Origin: a virus | DNA: 47,986 nucleotides | Strand: one strand, 5' to 3' | Virus record (IMG/VR): IMGVR_UViG_3300013094_000087 | Span: 1-47,986 of that record | Shown: one piece after another, positions 16,017 to 22,981 of the stretch | How the letters are laid out: each line of letters opens with the position of its first letter | Numbering within the stretch: the stretch's first letter is position 1 | Notes under the pieces: generated by a model | Databases searched by the model: none | What the model saw: the letters and a program-made list of their open reading frames with translations, nothing else | Told to the model about the DNA's origin: nothing | Program-made: the position numbers and the translations under genes

Positions 16017-16240
16017 GGCTTCTTAAATCCTCTCCGGAGGAAGTTCAGAAGCTCATCGAAAGATATGAAAAAGAAGTTCAATCATTAAAAAAAGAAGCAT
16101 TGCAGTTGTCATGGTATATGAGAGGGGGCGCGACGTATGAAGATGTTCTTAACATGAGCGATTTTGAAAGGAAATCTATCAGCGAATTGGTAGAAAGTAA
16201 CCTAGAAATAACGAAACAATCCAACATTCCATTCTTCTAA
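16010..16240 (+). CDS. -1-frame extension of gp26-like gene (gp51-like, WYMRGG)
   Basis: This frame is open from the TAG near 15985 to the TAA at 16238 but has no ATG before the internal WYMRGG. After a -1 slip at T TTT TTC (16004-16010) the reading would continue RIRLLKSSPEEVQKLI and end NIPFF, adding 76 residues to give a 349-residue fusion. The region is coding-like: heptad-type helix (QKLIERYEKEVQSLKKEA), then LSWYMRGGATYEDVLNMSD, then a terminal PFF. Small proteins with this pattern follow gp26 in related phages and are called gp51 or hub assembly catalyst (from memory, not checked). Start at a non-ATG codon after GGAGG (16039-16043) is an alternative to frameshifting. Confidence 0.65.
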   Translation, partial: RIRLLKSSPEEVQKLIERYEKEVQSLKKEALQLSWYMRGGATYEDVLNMSDFERKSISELVESNLEITKQSNIPFF

Positions 16241-16300
16241 AGAGAGAACTATTCATTTAGTTTTCTCTAAGAGAGAACTATTCATTTAGTTCTCTCTTTT
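16241..16300 (+). terminator. Two tandem duplicated terminators
   Basis: Two nearly identical hairpins, AGAGAGAACTA-TTCATT-TAGTTTTCTCT (16241-16268) and AGAGAGAACTA-TTCATT-TAGTTCTCTCT (16270-16297), follow the stop codon directly. The second has a perfect 11-bp stem and is followed by TTTTCCTTTT. They end the gp26-like transcription unit. Confidence 0.85.
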
Positions 16301-16789
16301 CCTTTTAGAGTTGTCCTTCAGACAACTTATACCTTACTCGCTTTGCTCGTTTCGGTATACGCTTTTCAATCGTAGTTGTTTATTCATCTCTTCTTTAATA
16401 CATTGCTGTTCAGGAAGCCATGGTAGTGCTACTCAGCACTACCACAGATTTTGGATCATATTGCTACGTCCTGTCATCCTGTGTTGTCTGTTCCCCGTCA
16501 CACTAGCTATTGGTGCTGCATGACGCCACCGGTTGCCCTGTAAAGTTTAATGGGACTGTAGTGAAGCTATTAGGTGGCACACACCTAATCCTTCGGCAAC
16601 GCATGTCCTGCACCATCAAGACAAAATAGATGCAGGCTCATTGAGGGTTCGCTTAACCTAACGAGAGCCCTCTCGGTATTCCTTGGATAGTAATTATCCA
16701 AGCTGACTCCAGATCCGTTGATGGTATTTCACATCTTCTCAAGGAGAGTCGAGCACCCCGACCAAACATCAATGTAGGGTTCTGTGTTT
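16301..16789. ncRNA. Gene-free, hairpin-rich region; candidate structured RNA
   Basis: About 490 bases hold no convincing gene. Perfect or near-perfect stems are dense: 16310-16326 (GTTGTC), 16328-16359 (TATACC), 16421-16444 (10 bp, TGGTAGTGCT), 16570-16588 (TTAGGTG), 16607-16636 (CCTGCA), 16645-16659, 16662-16675, 16682-16702 (8 bp, CTTGGATA), 16748-16762 (GTCG). GCCACC at 16525 can pair with GGTGGC at 16573, competing with the TTAGGTG hairpin. G-U pairs do not agree on one strand, so direction is open. The region lies between tandem plus-strand terminators and a minus-strand nuclease gene. I could not match it to a known RNA class by eye. Confidence 0.5.
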
Positions 16790-17356
16790 TTAAGCTAAAG
16801 CGGTGTTGATAGTGAGCAAGTTGCCTGACGTGGTGTCTGTTGGTGTCACTGTGCTTGAATATGCTTTAAGAAGGTCTTTGTTGTGCTGAAAAAAATGTTC
16901 GAATTCTATTATTAGCCAGTCACCTGTCTTAGATGAACTGTAGTATAAAAAGTTGTCGGTGACCCAAGTGAACTTAGTTTGGACTGCAACATACTTGCCC
17001 TTACGACTAACCTTGAGGAATAAAATATTTAAATCATCTTCATCAGCTACTGTCATAAGTTGACCTAACCAAGTATCAAATTGTTTACAGTTGCCGGTAA
17101 GCAGTAAGTGAAAGGGGAAGTCTGCATAGTTTTTGCATTCAGAATTAAAGTGAGTCCAAATGTCAGGAGGAACAATGTCGCCTTTGAAAGACTTCGCTTG
17201 ATTTCCGTCTAACGTTGTTTTGCGATAGGCATTTGCTCCGCCAATGTAGGCACCGGAATTAGGAACTCTAACGAATGATTCACTGTATAATCCGCTAAGA
17301 AACTTAGCGACCTCTCGTTCGAACCCTGATCCTTTTGTTTTGCTAGGAGATGTCAT
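16790..17356 (-). CDS. PD-(D/E)XK nuclease-like protein
   Basis: The protein has 188 residues from the ATG at 17356, or 198 from a TTG at 17386. The pattern KGSGFEREVAKFLS ... NSGAYIGG ... KGDIVPPD ... FNSECKNYADFPFH fits the PD-(D/E)XK fold, with an N-terminal Glu, Asp in KGDI and E-C-K as the E-x-K. Related phage proteins are Holliday-junction-resolvase-like or restriction-like nucleases; the DNA target is unknown. It lies next to gp46/47 and may act in recombination or DNA processing. No clear ribosome binding site was found, so the start is uncertain. Confidence 0.7.
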   Translation of the reverse strand: MTSPSKTKGSGFEREVAKFLSGLYSESFVRVPNSGAYIGGANAYRKTTLDGNQAKSFKGDIVPPDIWTHFNSECKNYADFPFHLLLTGNCKQFDTWLGQLMTVADEDDLNILFLKVSRKGKYVAVQTKFTWVTDNFLYYSSSKTGDWLIIEFEHFFQHNKDLLKAYSSTVTPTDTTSGNLLTINTALA

Positions 17357-17394
17357 ACTATGATTTATCTCTTGTGAAGTAGTCAATATATTTT

Positions 17395-18144
17395 CTACAG
17401 AGCATTTGGGTTACTTTTACACTGATCGCCGTGATACATTGTATAATGATTTTTAGCAACCGTTTTACCGCAATGATCGCATGTGCGTTGATGCTCCGGC
17501 TTCTTCATTGGATTGTTATCTCCTGAATTTTTCAAAGTTGTCATCGCTTTATTGTAATCCGATGCCGGAATACCAAACATCGGGTTATTCTTGCCCTGCA
17601 TTCTAGCCGATAGTTTAGGATTTCCTAGCAATGATTTAGAGATGTTTTCGTTGTGTGCAGCAGGACGACATTCGCTATATTTTTTTACCCCAGAGCTTTG
17701 TTTCTCACGCCGCTCATCAGAATAAGTTTTTCCATAATGAGGTGATAGATTACCTTTTTTACCAAACATAGGATTCTTTGCACCTAATCTTGCTTCTCGC
17801 TTTTTTAGTCTCGTCTCTTTGTTTTCTTTAACACCGAAACGATTATATAAACCGTCACCGTTGTGTTGATTAAAGCTCATAGGATCATTTCGTGCATCTA
17901 AACTGATTAATATAGTAGTTTCTAAAGACACAATGTATTCAGGATCACCGGTATGTAATATTTCATATATCCACTCTTCTCTATTTTCTAAGATTAGTGG
18001 TTTTACTTCTTTACTTGAGCAAAGGTATTCTTCGTGACGATCAGGGTTCCATCCCTGTCTAACTTTTGATCCTATGTACCATTTGCCGGTAGCAAGGTGT
18101 GTCCACTTATAGATATATGGAATAGTAGGGTGATAAATATTCAT
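17395..18144 (-). CDS. GIY-YIG homing endonuclease
   Basis: The 249-residue protein starts at the ATG at 18144 (AAGGAAA at normal spacing); the longer frame to 18201 crosses a leader hairpin. The core YIYKWTHLATGKWYIGSKV is followed by three NUMOD3-like motifs (GAKNPMFGKKG, SPHYGKTYSDE, GKNNPMFGI). A zinc finger CDHCGK...MYHGDQCK closes the protein. It sits between the nuclease gene and the C-terminal part of gp46. A GATAAATA octamer 61 bases upstream overlaps the gp46 stop codon, and a long hairpin lies between that promoter and the ribosome binding site. Confidence 0.88.
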   Translation of the reverse strand: MNIYHPTIPYIYKWTHLATGKWYIGSKVRQGWNPDRHEEYLCSSKEVKPLILENREEWIYEILHTGDPEYIVSLETTILISLDARNDPMSFNQHNGDGLYNRFGVKENKETRLKKREARLGAKNPMFGKKGNLSPHYGKTYSDERREKQSSGVKKYSECRPAAHNENISKSLLGNPKLSARMQGKNNPMFGIPASDYNKAMTTLKNSGDNNPMKKPEHQRTCDHCGKTVAKNHYTMYHGDQCKSNPNAL

Positions 18145-18171
18145 GCTGATGTTTCCTTTGATAGCATTAGA

Positions 18172-18201
18172 GTGAGTGGGGATTGCACTCCCGCGACTCA
18201 C
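18172..18201 (-). promoter_or_regulatory. Leader hairpin of GIY-YIG gene
   Basis: GTGAGT pairs with ACTCAC, with an inner GGG/CCC extension, between the late promoter and the ribosome binding site. In T4, hairpins in homing endonuclease leaders limit early translation; a similar role here is inference. Confidence 0.5.
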
Positions 18202-18204
18202 AAC

Positions 18205-18212
18205 TATTTATC
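18205..18212 (-). promoter_or_regulatory. T4-type late promoter octamer
   Basis: The minus strand reads GATAAATA at the stop codon of the gp46 C-terminal gene, directing the GIY-YIG gene. Confidence 0.6.
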
Positions 18213-20505
18213 TTTCCGACTCTTTTTCACTACAGTAGGAAGTAAATCCTCCCTCCTTTACTGCTTTAACTACACTATCTACTCTATTAACCAACTCATC
18301 TTTATGACTGATTAACCACACTGATTTGTTTCGAGTTCTAGTCATATTTTTAAGCAGAGCCATAGAATTTTCAATCCCTACACTATCCATCCCCGCATCG
18401 ACTAACTCATCAATGAATATCGCGTTGATGGGACAGTAAAGATTTTCCCATACATCTCTAAACGCGAAGGATAATCCAAGAATGAGACGGTTCATCTCTC
18501 CCCTGCTAAGGTTATAGAAATCCAACTCTCTACCGAGTTCTGTGATCTCAACTGACAAGTCGTTCTTGAAGATGACTGTGTGTGGTAGCCCGATCTTGTC
18601 AAGATAGTTTGTGAGCCTAGAATTCAGATAAGACAAATTCTGATCAATGATCTTCTTGCGGACGAAGGAATCCTTGCTAGTCAGCAGATCAAGGAGGAAC
18701 TTCAGATGCTCTCCGGTACGGGTGAGTTGATTGATCTTGTTGAAGTCAATCTCTTGTAGGGCTTGTTTCTCCATGTCAGAGACTTGTTCTGCGTATGGGT
18801 CAACCTCAGCATCCTTGATAGCGATATGCCGCAGAAGATTCGCGACAGTACTGCGATGTTCGATTGCCTCTGCTTCAGTATCATAGTGCGTTACCGGTAT
18901 GGTTCCTAGAACGATGTCAGAATAATCGCACAACTGGTCAGCATACGGATCAGATTCTCCCTTCTTTGCATTGATCTGATTTTGGATGTTTTCGAGTTCA
19001 GAACTATGCTTGATAGCCTCATATTCAGTCTTATAATAAGGTTCGGGAATCGCGCCCAAAATGAATACAGAATTTTTATTTTTTTCTAGAGCAATCTGGA
19101 ATTGGGCAAGATCATTCTTTGCACCTTCTAGAAGAATCCTCTTGTTTGACAAGACCTTATCATGATTATGCGTATGGAAATCTTGCCCACAAGCATAGCA
19201 GGTGTTGCTTTCTAGGGTCTTGATCTCGGTTTCTAATTTGTCAATCGCTTTCTGTTCTTTAGCGATACTGACTCCTAGAGTCGCGATCTCCGTAGTAATG
19301 CTAGATAATTCGGCTGATCTCCTGTTATATTCGGCTAAATTTTTATGAGTCCGTAGTTCAGCATCTATATCAATGTGACTCAGTTTGTCGTATGACTTCT
19401 GCAAAGCACTGAGATCAGCATCTATCTTTTGCTTCCAGGCGATCTGCCGGGCAATCAAGGAATCGTGAGTATCTTTCCTCTTCTTGTTGTCGTTGTACAC
19501 TGCTAAATCTTTGTGAGCCTGAAGTTCGGCTTCAACGTCTATCTTACTCAATTCATCATAATCGTTGACTAACTTGCTTAAATCTTCATCATGCTTCTTA
19601 AGCCATAGATTCTGCCTTCGCTTCAGAGCCTCGATCTGTTCTTGGACACGCTTGTTGGCTTCTTCGATAGCCTTGACCCGGAATTCTTCTAATTGAATAG
19701 TGTCCTTGTTGTCACGGATCTTTTCTTTTAGTATTTCTGCTTTCTCTGATAGAAGGGTGATACCAAGCAGTTGCTCAATGATCTTTCGCTGTTCACCTGA
19801 AGGCAGAGAGAGGAATGGTTCTGAATATGTGTTCAATGCAATGATGTGCTTGAACATATCAGGAGTCATTCCGATAGCCCGTTCTATCTGAACCTGGGTT
19901 TCCTTGTTTTCTCCTTGGGCATCATCTTTGCCTTCTTGAAGATTGTTATTGACATAGAATCGGAGTGTATTTGGTCTGCGTCCACGCTCAATCTTGTATT
20001 CAGTGCCATGAGCAGAGAACTCAAGGGTACACATCATACCTTTACCGTTGGTACGATTGATCAGATTGTCTTTGCGGATGTTATTGATGGGGGAACCAAA
20101 CAGGACATAAGACAAACCTTGGATGAGTGTCGTATTGTGAGATAGAATATTATTAGTATAATAACGATGATCAGGGGAATCAACGGTAATGTCATACATG
20201 TTTTCGGCGTAAGACTTTCTAGTTACCGATTTAATGCGGTCCAAACCGATGCTAGTTTGAATACACGAAACACCTGCTATAAGATTCTTAACAAAAATTT
20301 CGTTATAGTTATGATCAAAGACGATGTGATCATCTGCACATTCTAGATGTAATCCGCTGGCTGTGTATATTTCCCATACATCATATGGTATAGTTTTATG
20401 AATATGGGTTATCGGTTGCCAACCGGTATCGGTCTCAATTTCTAAATTTTCTAAACTTACACTATCTACAAACTTGCGTGTTAGTGATTCAGAAAGTTTA
20501 CGCAT
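18208..20505 (-). CDS. 46: gp46 recombination nuclease, C-terminal part with C-intein
   Basis: The 765-residue protein starts with 124 residues of split intein, then 641 residues of gp46 from Thr125 (TTLIQGLSYVLFG). gp46 is the SMC/Rad50-like ATPase that works with gp47 to resect DNA ends. The exteins show a long coiled coil, a zinc hook CYACGQ (Cys436, Cys439), the ABC signature LSRGE (666-670) and Walker B FIDE (Asp699-Glu700). The Walker A P-loop is missing here because its first half is on the upstream gene at 21529-21801. AAGGAAC precedes the ATG, which overlaps the end of the nested endonuclease gene by 25 bases. Function requires protein trans-splicing. Confidence 0.9.
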   Translation of the reverse strand: MRKLSESLTRKFVDSVSLENLEIETDTGWQPITHIHKTIPYDVWEIYTASGLHLECADDHIVFDHNYNEIFVKNLIAGVSCIQTSIGLDRIKSVTRKSYAENMYDITVDSPDHRYYTNNILSHNTTLIQGLSYVLFGSPINNIRKDNLINRTNGKGMMCTLEFSAHGTEYKIERGRRPNTLRFYVNNNLQEGKDDAQGENKETQVQIERAIGMTPDMFKHIIALNTYSEPFLSLPSGEQRKIIEQLLGITLLSEKAEILKEKIRDNKDTIQLEEFRVKAIEEANKRVQEQIEALKRRQNLWLKKHDEDLSKLVNDYDELSKIDVEAELQAHKDLAVYNDNKKRKDTHDSLIARQIAWKQKIDADLSALQKSYDKLSHIDIDAELRTHKNLAEYNRRSAELSSITTEIATLGVSIAKEQKAIDKLETEIKTLESNTCYACGQDFHTHNHDKVLSNKRILLEGAKNDLAQFQIALEKNKNSVFILGAIPEPYYKTEYEAIKHSSELENIQNQINAKKGESDPYADQLCDYSDIVLGTIPVTHYDTEAEAIEHRSTVANLLRHIAIKDAEVDPYAEQVSDMEKQALQEIDFNKINQLTRTGEHLKFLLDLLTSKDSFVRKKIIDQNLSYLNSRLTNYLDKIGLPHTVIFKNDLSVEITELGRELDFYNLSRGEMNRLILGLSFAFRDVWENLYCPINAIFIDELVDAGMDSVGIENSMALLKNMTRTRNKSVWLISHKDELVNRVDSVVKAVKEGGFTSYCSEKESER
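20134..20505 (-). mobile_element. C-terminal half of split intein (124 residues)
   Basis: Residues 1-124 contain block B (LECADDHIVF; the usual Thr of T-x-x-H is Ala), block F (YDITVDSPDHRYYTN) and block G (NILSHN), then Thr125 as +1 residue. The penultimate His and final Asn needed for cleavage are present. Block B usually lies in the N-half, so the split is unusually early. Confidence 0.88.
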
Positions 20506-21569
20506 TGGTCTATTGTTCCTTGTTTGTCCTTATTGTATTCCGATTCCCATACTACTAGTACTTGATAACCGGCATCGGTTAGTGTCTTTAATTTATTTTC
20601 GTCATGTTTCCATATGTTTTCAACAAGTTTACCTTTTATCATATCACCGGCTGAAAACTTGATAGGGTTCGCATGCCAATAGTCACCGAAAAACTCTATT
20701 ATTTTTTTGTTAGTTTGGTGTAAACAATCGACCGTGTACGATAATCCGGAAACAGTGATTATTGCTTCATTTACCCCGAACAATATGTCAGGAATTTTTT
20801 CGCTTATATGAGTAAAAAAGGTCATTGATATTTTAGAGTATCCACCGTGAATCCCGGATGCTTTTAGCGAGTTTAACCATTGTTTCTGCCTAGCACTCCA
20901 AACTTTCTTCCCTTCAATTTCACCGTACTTTGATATACATGTATCAATGGAGAACAATTTTTGTGCTGCTGACACCTTAGCAATCGCATCGTCTTCCGAA
21001 AAACCACGCAGCATCCAGTAGTCAGCGGTTCGATGACTATGCGCTCGCAATCTGCTCGGGCTACGATTTTTTGATCCTGCAGCACCGGCTATATTATTTT
21101 TTAATTTTTGGGCTTTGGCTAATTCTATAGCATCCACTTCATTGTATCCCTTTGCAATCCAATATTCCTTTCGTATTGGTCGTCTTGAATTTCGTTCCTG
21201 TTCCGCTTCGGCTGTAGTATAGTTGAGGTTTGTTTTAGGGTTAATTTTTTTAGTCCAAAAGATAATTGAGTATGGGCTATTTCTATTTGCAGACTTATTA
21301 ATAGTCTTCATATTCTCTTTGGCTTTTATTTCAGCCTGCAAACTGTCCCATCCCCGTTCAGTCCAATATCGGGCGCTTCCTGATCCTATTCCGGGCAAAG
21401 ATAGTAGCGCCCGGGCAGCAGATTCGCATTGTTTCATGCTTGTCATGGGAAATTTATGCTCCATGAGTTTGTTGCATATTTCAGCCCGCAGATTAGGTTC
21501 TAGGTTTTTTATCCTATGATCTAACACATCATTTACTATTTCTAGTTTGGTTTTCTTTGCTGGTGGCAT
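20481..21569 (-). CDS. Vsr-like homing endonuclease nested in split intein
   Basis: The 362-residue protein carries in its last 85 residues a Vsr-type (very-short-patch-repair-like, EDxHD family) nuclease pattern: Asp281 in YTVDCL, then FFGDYWHANP (Trp298, His299), then GYQVLVVWESE (Trp341, Glu342). The N-terminal 230 residues contain three repeats of about 20 residues with the core YW-xxx-G (YWTERGW, YWIAKGY, YWMLRGF), likely DNA-binding modules, and a linker SKYGEIEGKKVW. The gene overlaps the upstream gp46 N-part by 41 bases and the downstream C-part by 25 bases. GGAG lies 6 bases before its ATG. It is expected to cut gp46 genes that lack the intein and so spread the whole cassette. Confidence 0.85.
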   Translation of the reverse strand: MPPAKKTKLEIVNDVLDHRIKNLEPNLRAEICNKLMEHKFPMTSMKQCESAARALLSLPGIGSGSARYWTERGWDSLQAEIKAKENMKTINKSANRNSPYSIIFWTKKINPKTNLNYTTAEAEQERNSRRPIRKEYWIAKGYNEVDAIELAKAQKLKNNIAGAAGSKNRSPSRLRAHSHRTADYWMLRGFSEDDAIAKVSAAQKLFSIDTCISKYGEIEGKKVWSARQKQWLNSLKASGIHGGYSKISMTFFTHISEKIPDILFGVNEAIITVSGLSYTVDCLHQTNKKIIEFFGDYWHANPIKFSAGDMIKGKLVENIWKHDENKLKTLTDAGYQVLVVWESEYNKDKQGTIDQCVNFLNH

Positions 21570-21648
21570 ACAAGTCTCCTACAGTAGTTTCAAATATTTC
21601 GCCGGTAACGGTGTTTCTTACTTTTACTACAGTATTTATGCCAACGCA
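21529..21648 (-). mobile_element. N-terminal half of split intein (39 residues)
   Basis: It begins at Cys52 of the gp46 N-part, directly after the P-loop Lys, and ends at the stop codon. Only block A is present. The nested endonuclease start codon lies inside it. Confidence 0.88.
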
Positions 21649-21801
21649 CTTGCCTGTACCGTTACGAGCGCCGTCTCCGCCTAGATCCAGATTCTCTCCT
21701 AGGATGAGCGTGAGTTCTTTGCTATCAAAGTTGACTGCTTGGCAAACCGCCCCGATAGAAAGGAAGTTACGTAGAGTGATATTCTTAAGTACAATTGACA
21801 T
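21529..21801 (-). CDS. 46: gp46 recombination nuclease, N-terminal part with N-intein
   Basis: The 90-residue protein starts at the ATG at 21801 (GAGGAAC 8 bases upstream). Residues 1-51 are the N-extein of gp46, MSIVLKNITLRNFLSIG up to the P-loop half GARNGTGK. Residues 52-90 are a 39-residue N-intein: Cys52 and block A (CVGINTVVKVRN), then ETTVGDLY, then stop. Joined in trans to the downstream gene it restores NGTGK-TT, a complete Walker A. The mature gp46 would have 692 residues (T4 gp46 has 560). On its own the peptide cannot bind ATP. Confidence 0.88.
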   Translation of the reverse strand: MSIVLKNITLRNFLSIGAVCQAVNFDSKELTLILGENLDLGGDGARNGTGKCVGINTVVKVRNTVTGEIFETTVGDLYATSKENQTRNSK

Positions 21802-21926
21802 TAAATATAGTTCCTCATTAAGTTCTGCTTCCACGGAAGCATTCTAAGATTAGATAAAGACGCTGCTTCTTCAGCAGGAATTCCTTGTTCAAAGCATTCT
21901 TTAATCGTTTTAAGATAATCATAGAC
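21801..21926 (-). CDS. Possible small ORF between gp47 and gp46
   Basis: A frame open from 21938 would encode up to about 45 residues, including VYDYLKTIKECFEQGIPAEE and RMLPWKQNLMRNYI. Its stop TAA overlaps the gp46 start codon (TAATG), suggesting coupling. It has no ATG or GTG at the upstream end, so its start is unclear (GTC or ATA), or it is a frameshifted continuation of gp47. The composition looks coding, but it is unproven. Confidence 0.35.
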   Translation of the reverse strand, partial: VYDYLKTIKECFEQGIPAEEAASLSNLRMLPWKQNLMRNYI

Positions 21927-22932
21927 CGTTATAAATCTCTAGCAATAGTTTAGAATCATAGAACTCACTCTCAATATTAGTGATGCTCTCTAGCACGATC
22001 TGGTCAACACTCTCAAACTTGATATCACCGCCACCTTCTTGCGAGAGTTGCTCGTTCTTGATTGGAATCAATGATACTTCTCTTAGACTGTATTCTGGAA
22101 TAAGCGTCTCCCTGATATAGTTAGCCTCTTCATATGATACATCAATGTCAAGATGCACACGGATGCTAGCTTTTGGCAAGAGTAGTCCTTTCGGATTGTC
22201 TAATACAGAACTGAGTTTGTAGACACGGAAGATAGGTTGATTGGGCCAAGAATGAAATACAGGATCTTCTCCCCATTCTAACACCATCATACCGCGAGCA
22301 TCATCACCAGCATCAGCGTAGTTATGCGGAAACGCATTCCCTGTATACCAGATGTTCTTGCGAGATTGACGCTTGTGGAAGTGTCCAGAGAATACGGTTC
22401 CTGTATCTGCAAAATCATCGTCGCTGACAAACCCATGATCTGGCATTAGCACCTGTGCGTTCATATAAAAATTAGGAAGTTCAAAGTGTCCGAAGGTATA
22501 TTTGGATTTAATTTTTTTAACTTGCTTTATTTCATCTCCTACCAACCACGGGCACAGCGTTACGTCACCTTCGGTATAAATATCATTTATTATATGAATG
22601 TTATCTAAGTATCCGGCCCAAGCCACACTGTGGATATCTCTTTTTTCTCGGTAATACAGGTCATGATTTCCGGTCAAGAACAGGACTCTGCTGAAATTTG
22701 CATTTAACAACTCTAGGCAACGCATTGAATAGTGTAAGCTATGGATGTTAATACTAGCACGATGGTTGTGCCAGTCACCACAAATGATTGCTGTATCACA
22801 ACTTTCTTCTTTTGCCTTATTAACAAACCATTGTACGAATTCTAAGCAATCCTCATTGTGTATTACACTGTTTGACTTCAGTCCTATATGAAGGTCTGTC
22901 ATGACTGCTGCTTTTTTAAATAGATTTGTCAT
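21919..22932 (-). CDS. 47: gp47 recombination nuclease (SbcD/Mre11-like)
   Basis: The 337-residue metallophosphoesterase is close to T4 gp47 in length (339). All signature motifs are visible: TDLHIG (Asp13, His15), CGDWHNHR (Asp53), TGNHDLYY (Asn89, His90) and SGHFHKRQ. With gp46 it trims DNA ends for recombination-dependent replication. It is transcribed before the two gp46 parts. No ribosome binding site is seen before the ATG, but a host-type promoter with a -10 box only a few bases upstream suggests a very short leader. Confidence 0.93.
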   Translation of the reverse strand: MTNLFKKAAVMTDLHIGLKSNSVIHNEDCLEFVQWFVNKAKEESCDTAIICGDWHNHRASINIHSLHYSMRCLELLNANFSRVLFLTGNHDLYYREKRDIHSVAWAGYLDNIHIINDIYTEGDVTLCPWLVGDEIKQVKKIKSKYTFGHFELPNFYMNAQVLMPDHGFVSDDDFADTGTVFSGHFHKRQSRKNIWYTGNAFPHNYADAGDDARGMMVLEWGEDPVFHSWPNQPIFRVYKLSSVLDNPKGLLLPKASIRVHLDIDVSYEEANYIRETLIPEYSLREVSLIPIKNEQLSQEGGGDIKFESVDQIVLESITNIESEFYDSKLLLEIYNGL

Positions 22933-22938
22933 ACTTGT

Positions 22939-22967
22939 ACTATACTACTCTTTATCATAAAAAACAA
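22939..22967 (-). promoter_or_regulatory. Host-type (sigma-70-like) promoter of gp47
   Basis: The minus strand reads TTGTTT, a 17-base spacer, then TATAGT. The predicted start of transcription falls at about the gp47 ATG, giving a leaderless or nearly leaderless mRNA. Confidence 0.45.
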
Positions 22968-22981
22968 TGATTCTGGTAACC

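Noticed and set aside
16311-16523. Plus-strand frame of 70 codons in the gene-free region
   Set aside because: It has no ribosome binding site, runs through three hairpins and has no recognisable protein pattern.
16301-16789. tRNA, tmRNA, RNase P RNA or group I intron
   Set aside because: No T-arm GTTCGA box with a matching acceptor, no tmRNA or RNase P core motif and no P-Q-R-S elements were recognised by eye.
17320-17345. GGTTCGAA as a tRNA T-loop
   Set aside because: It lies inside the PD-(D/E)XK nuclease gene (GSGFERE) and has no tRNA arms around it.
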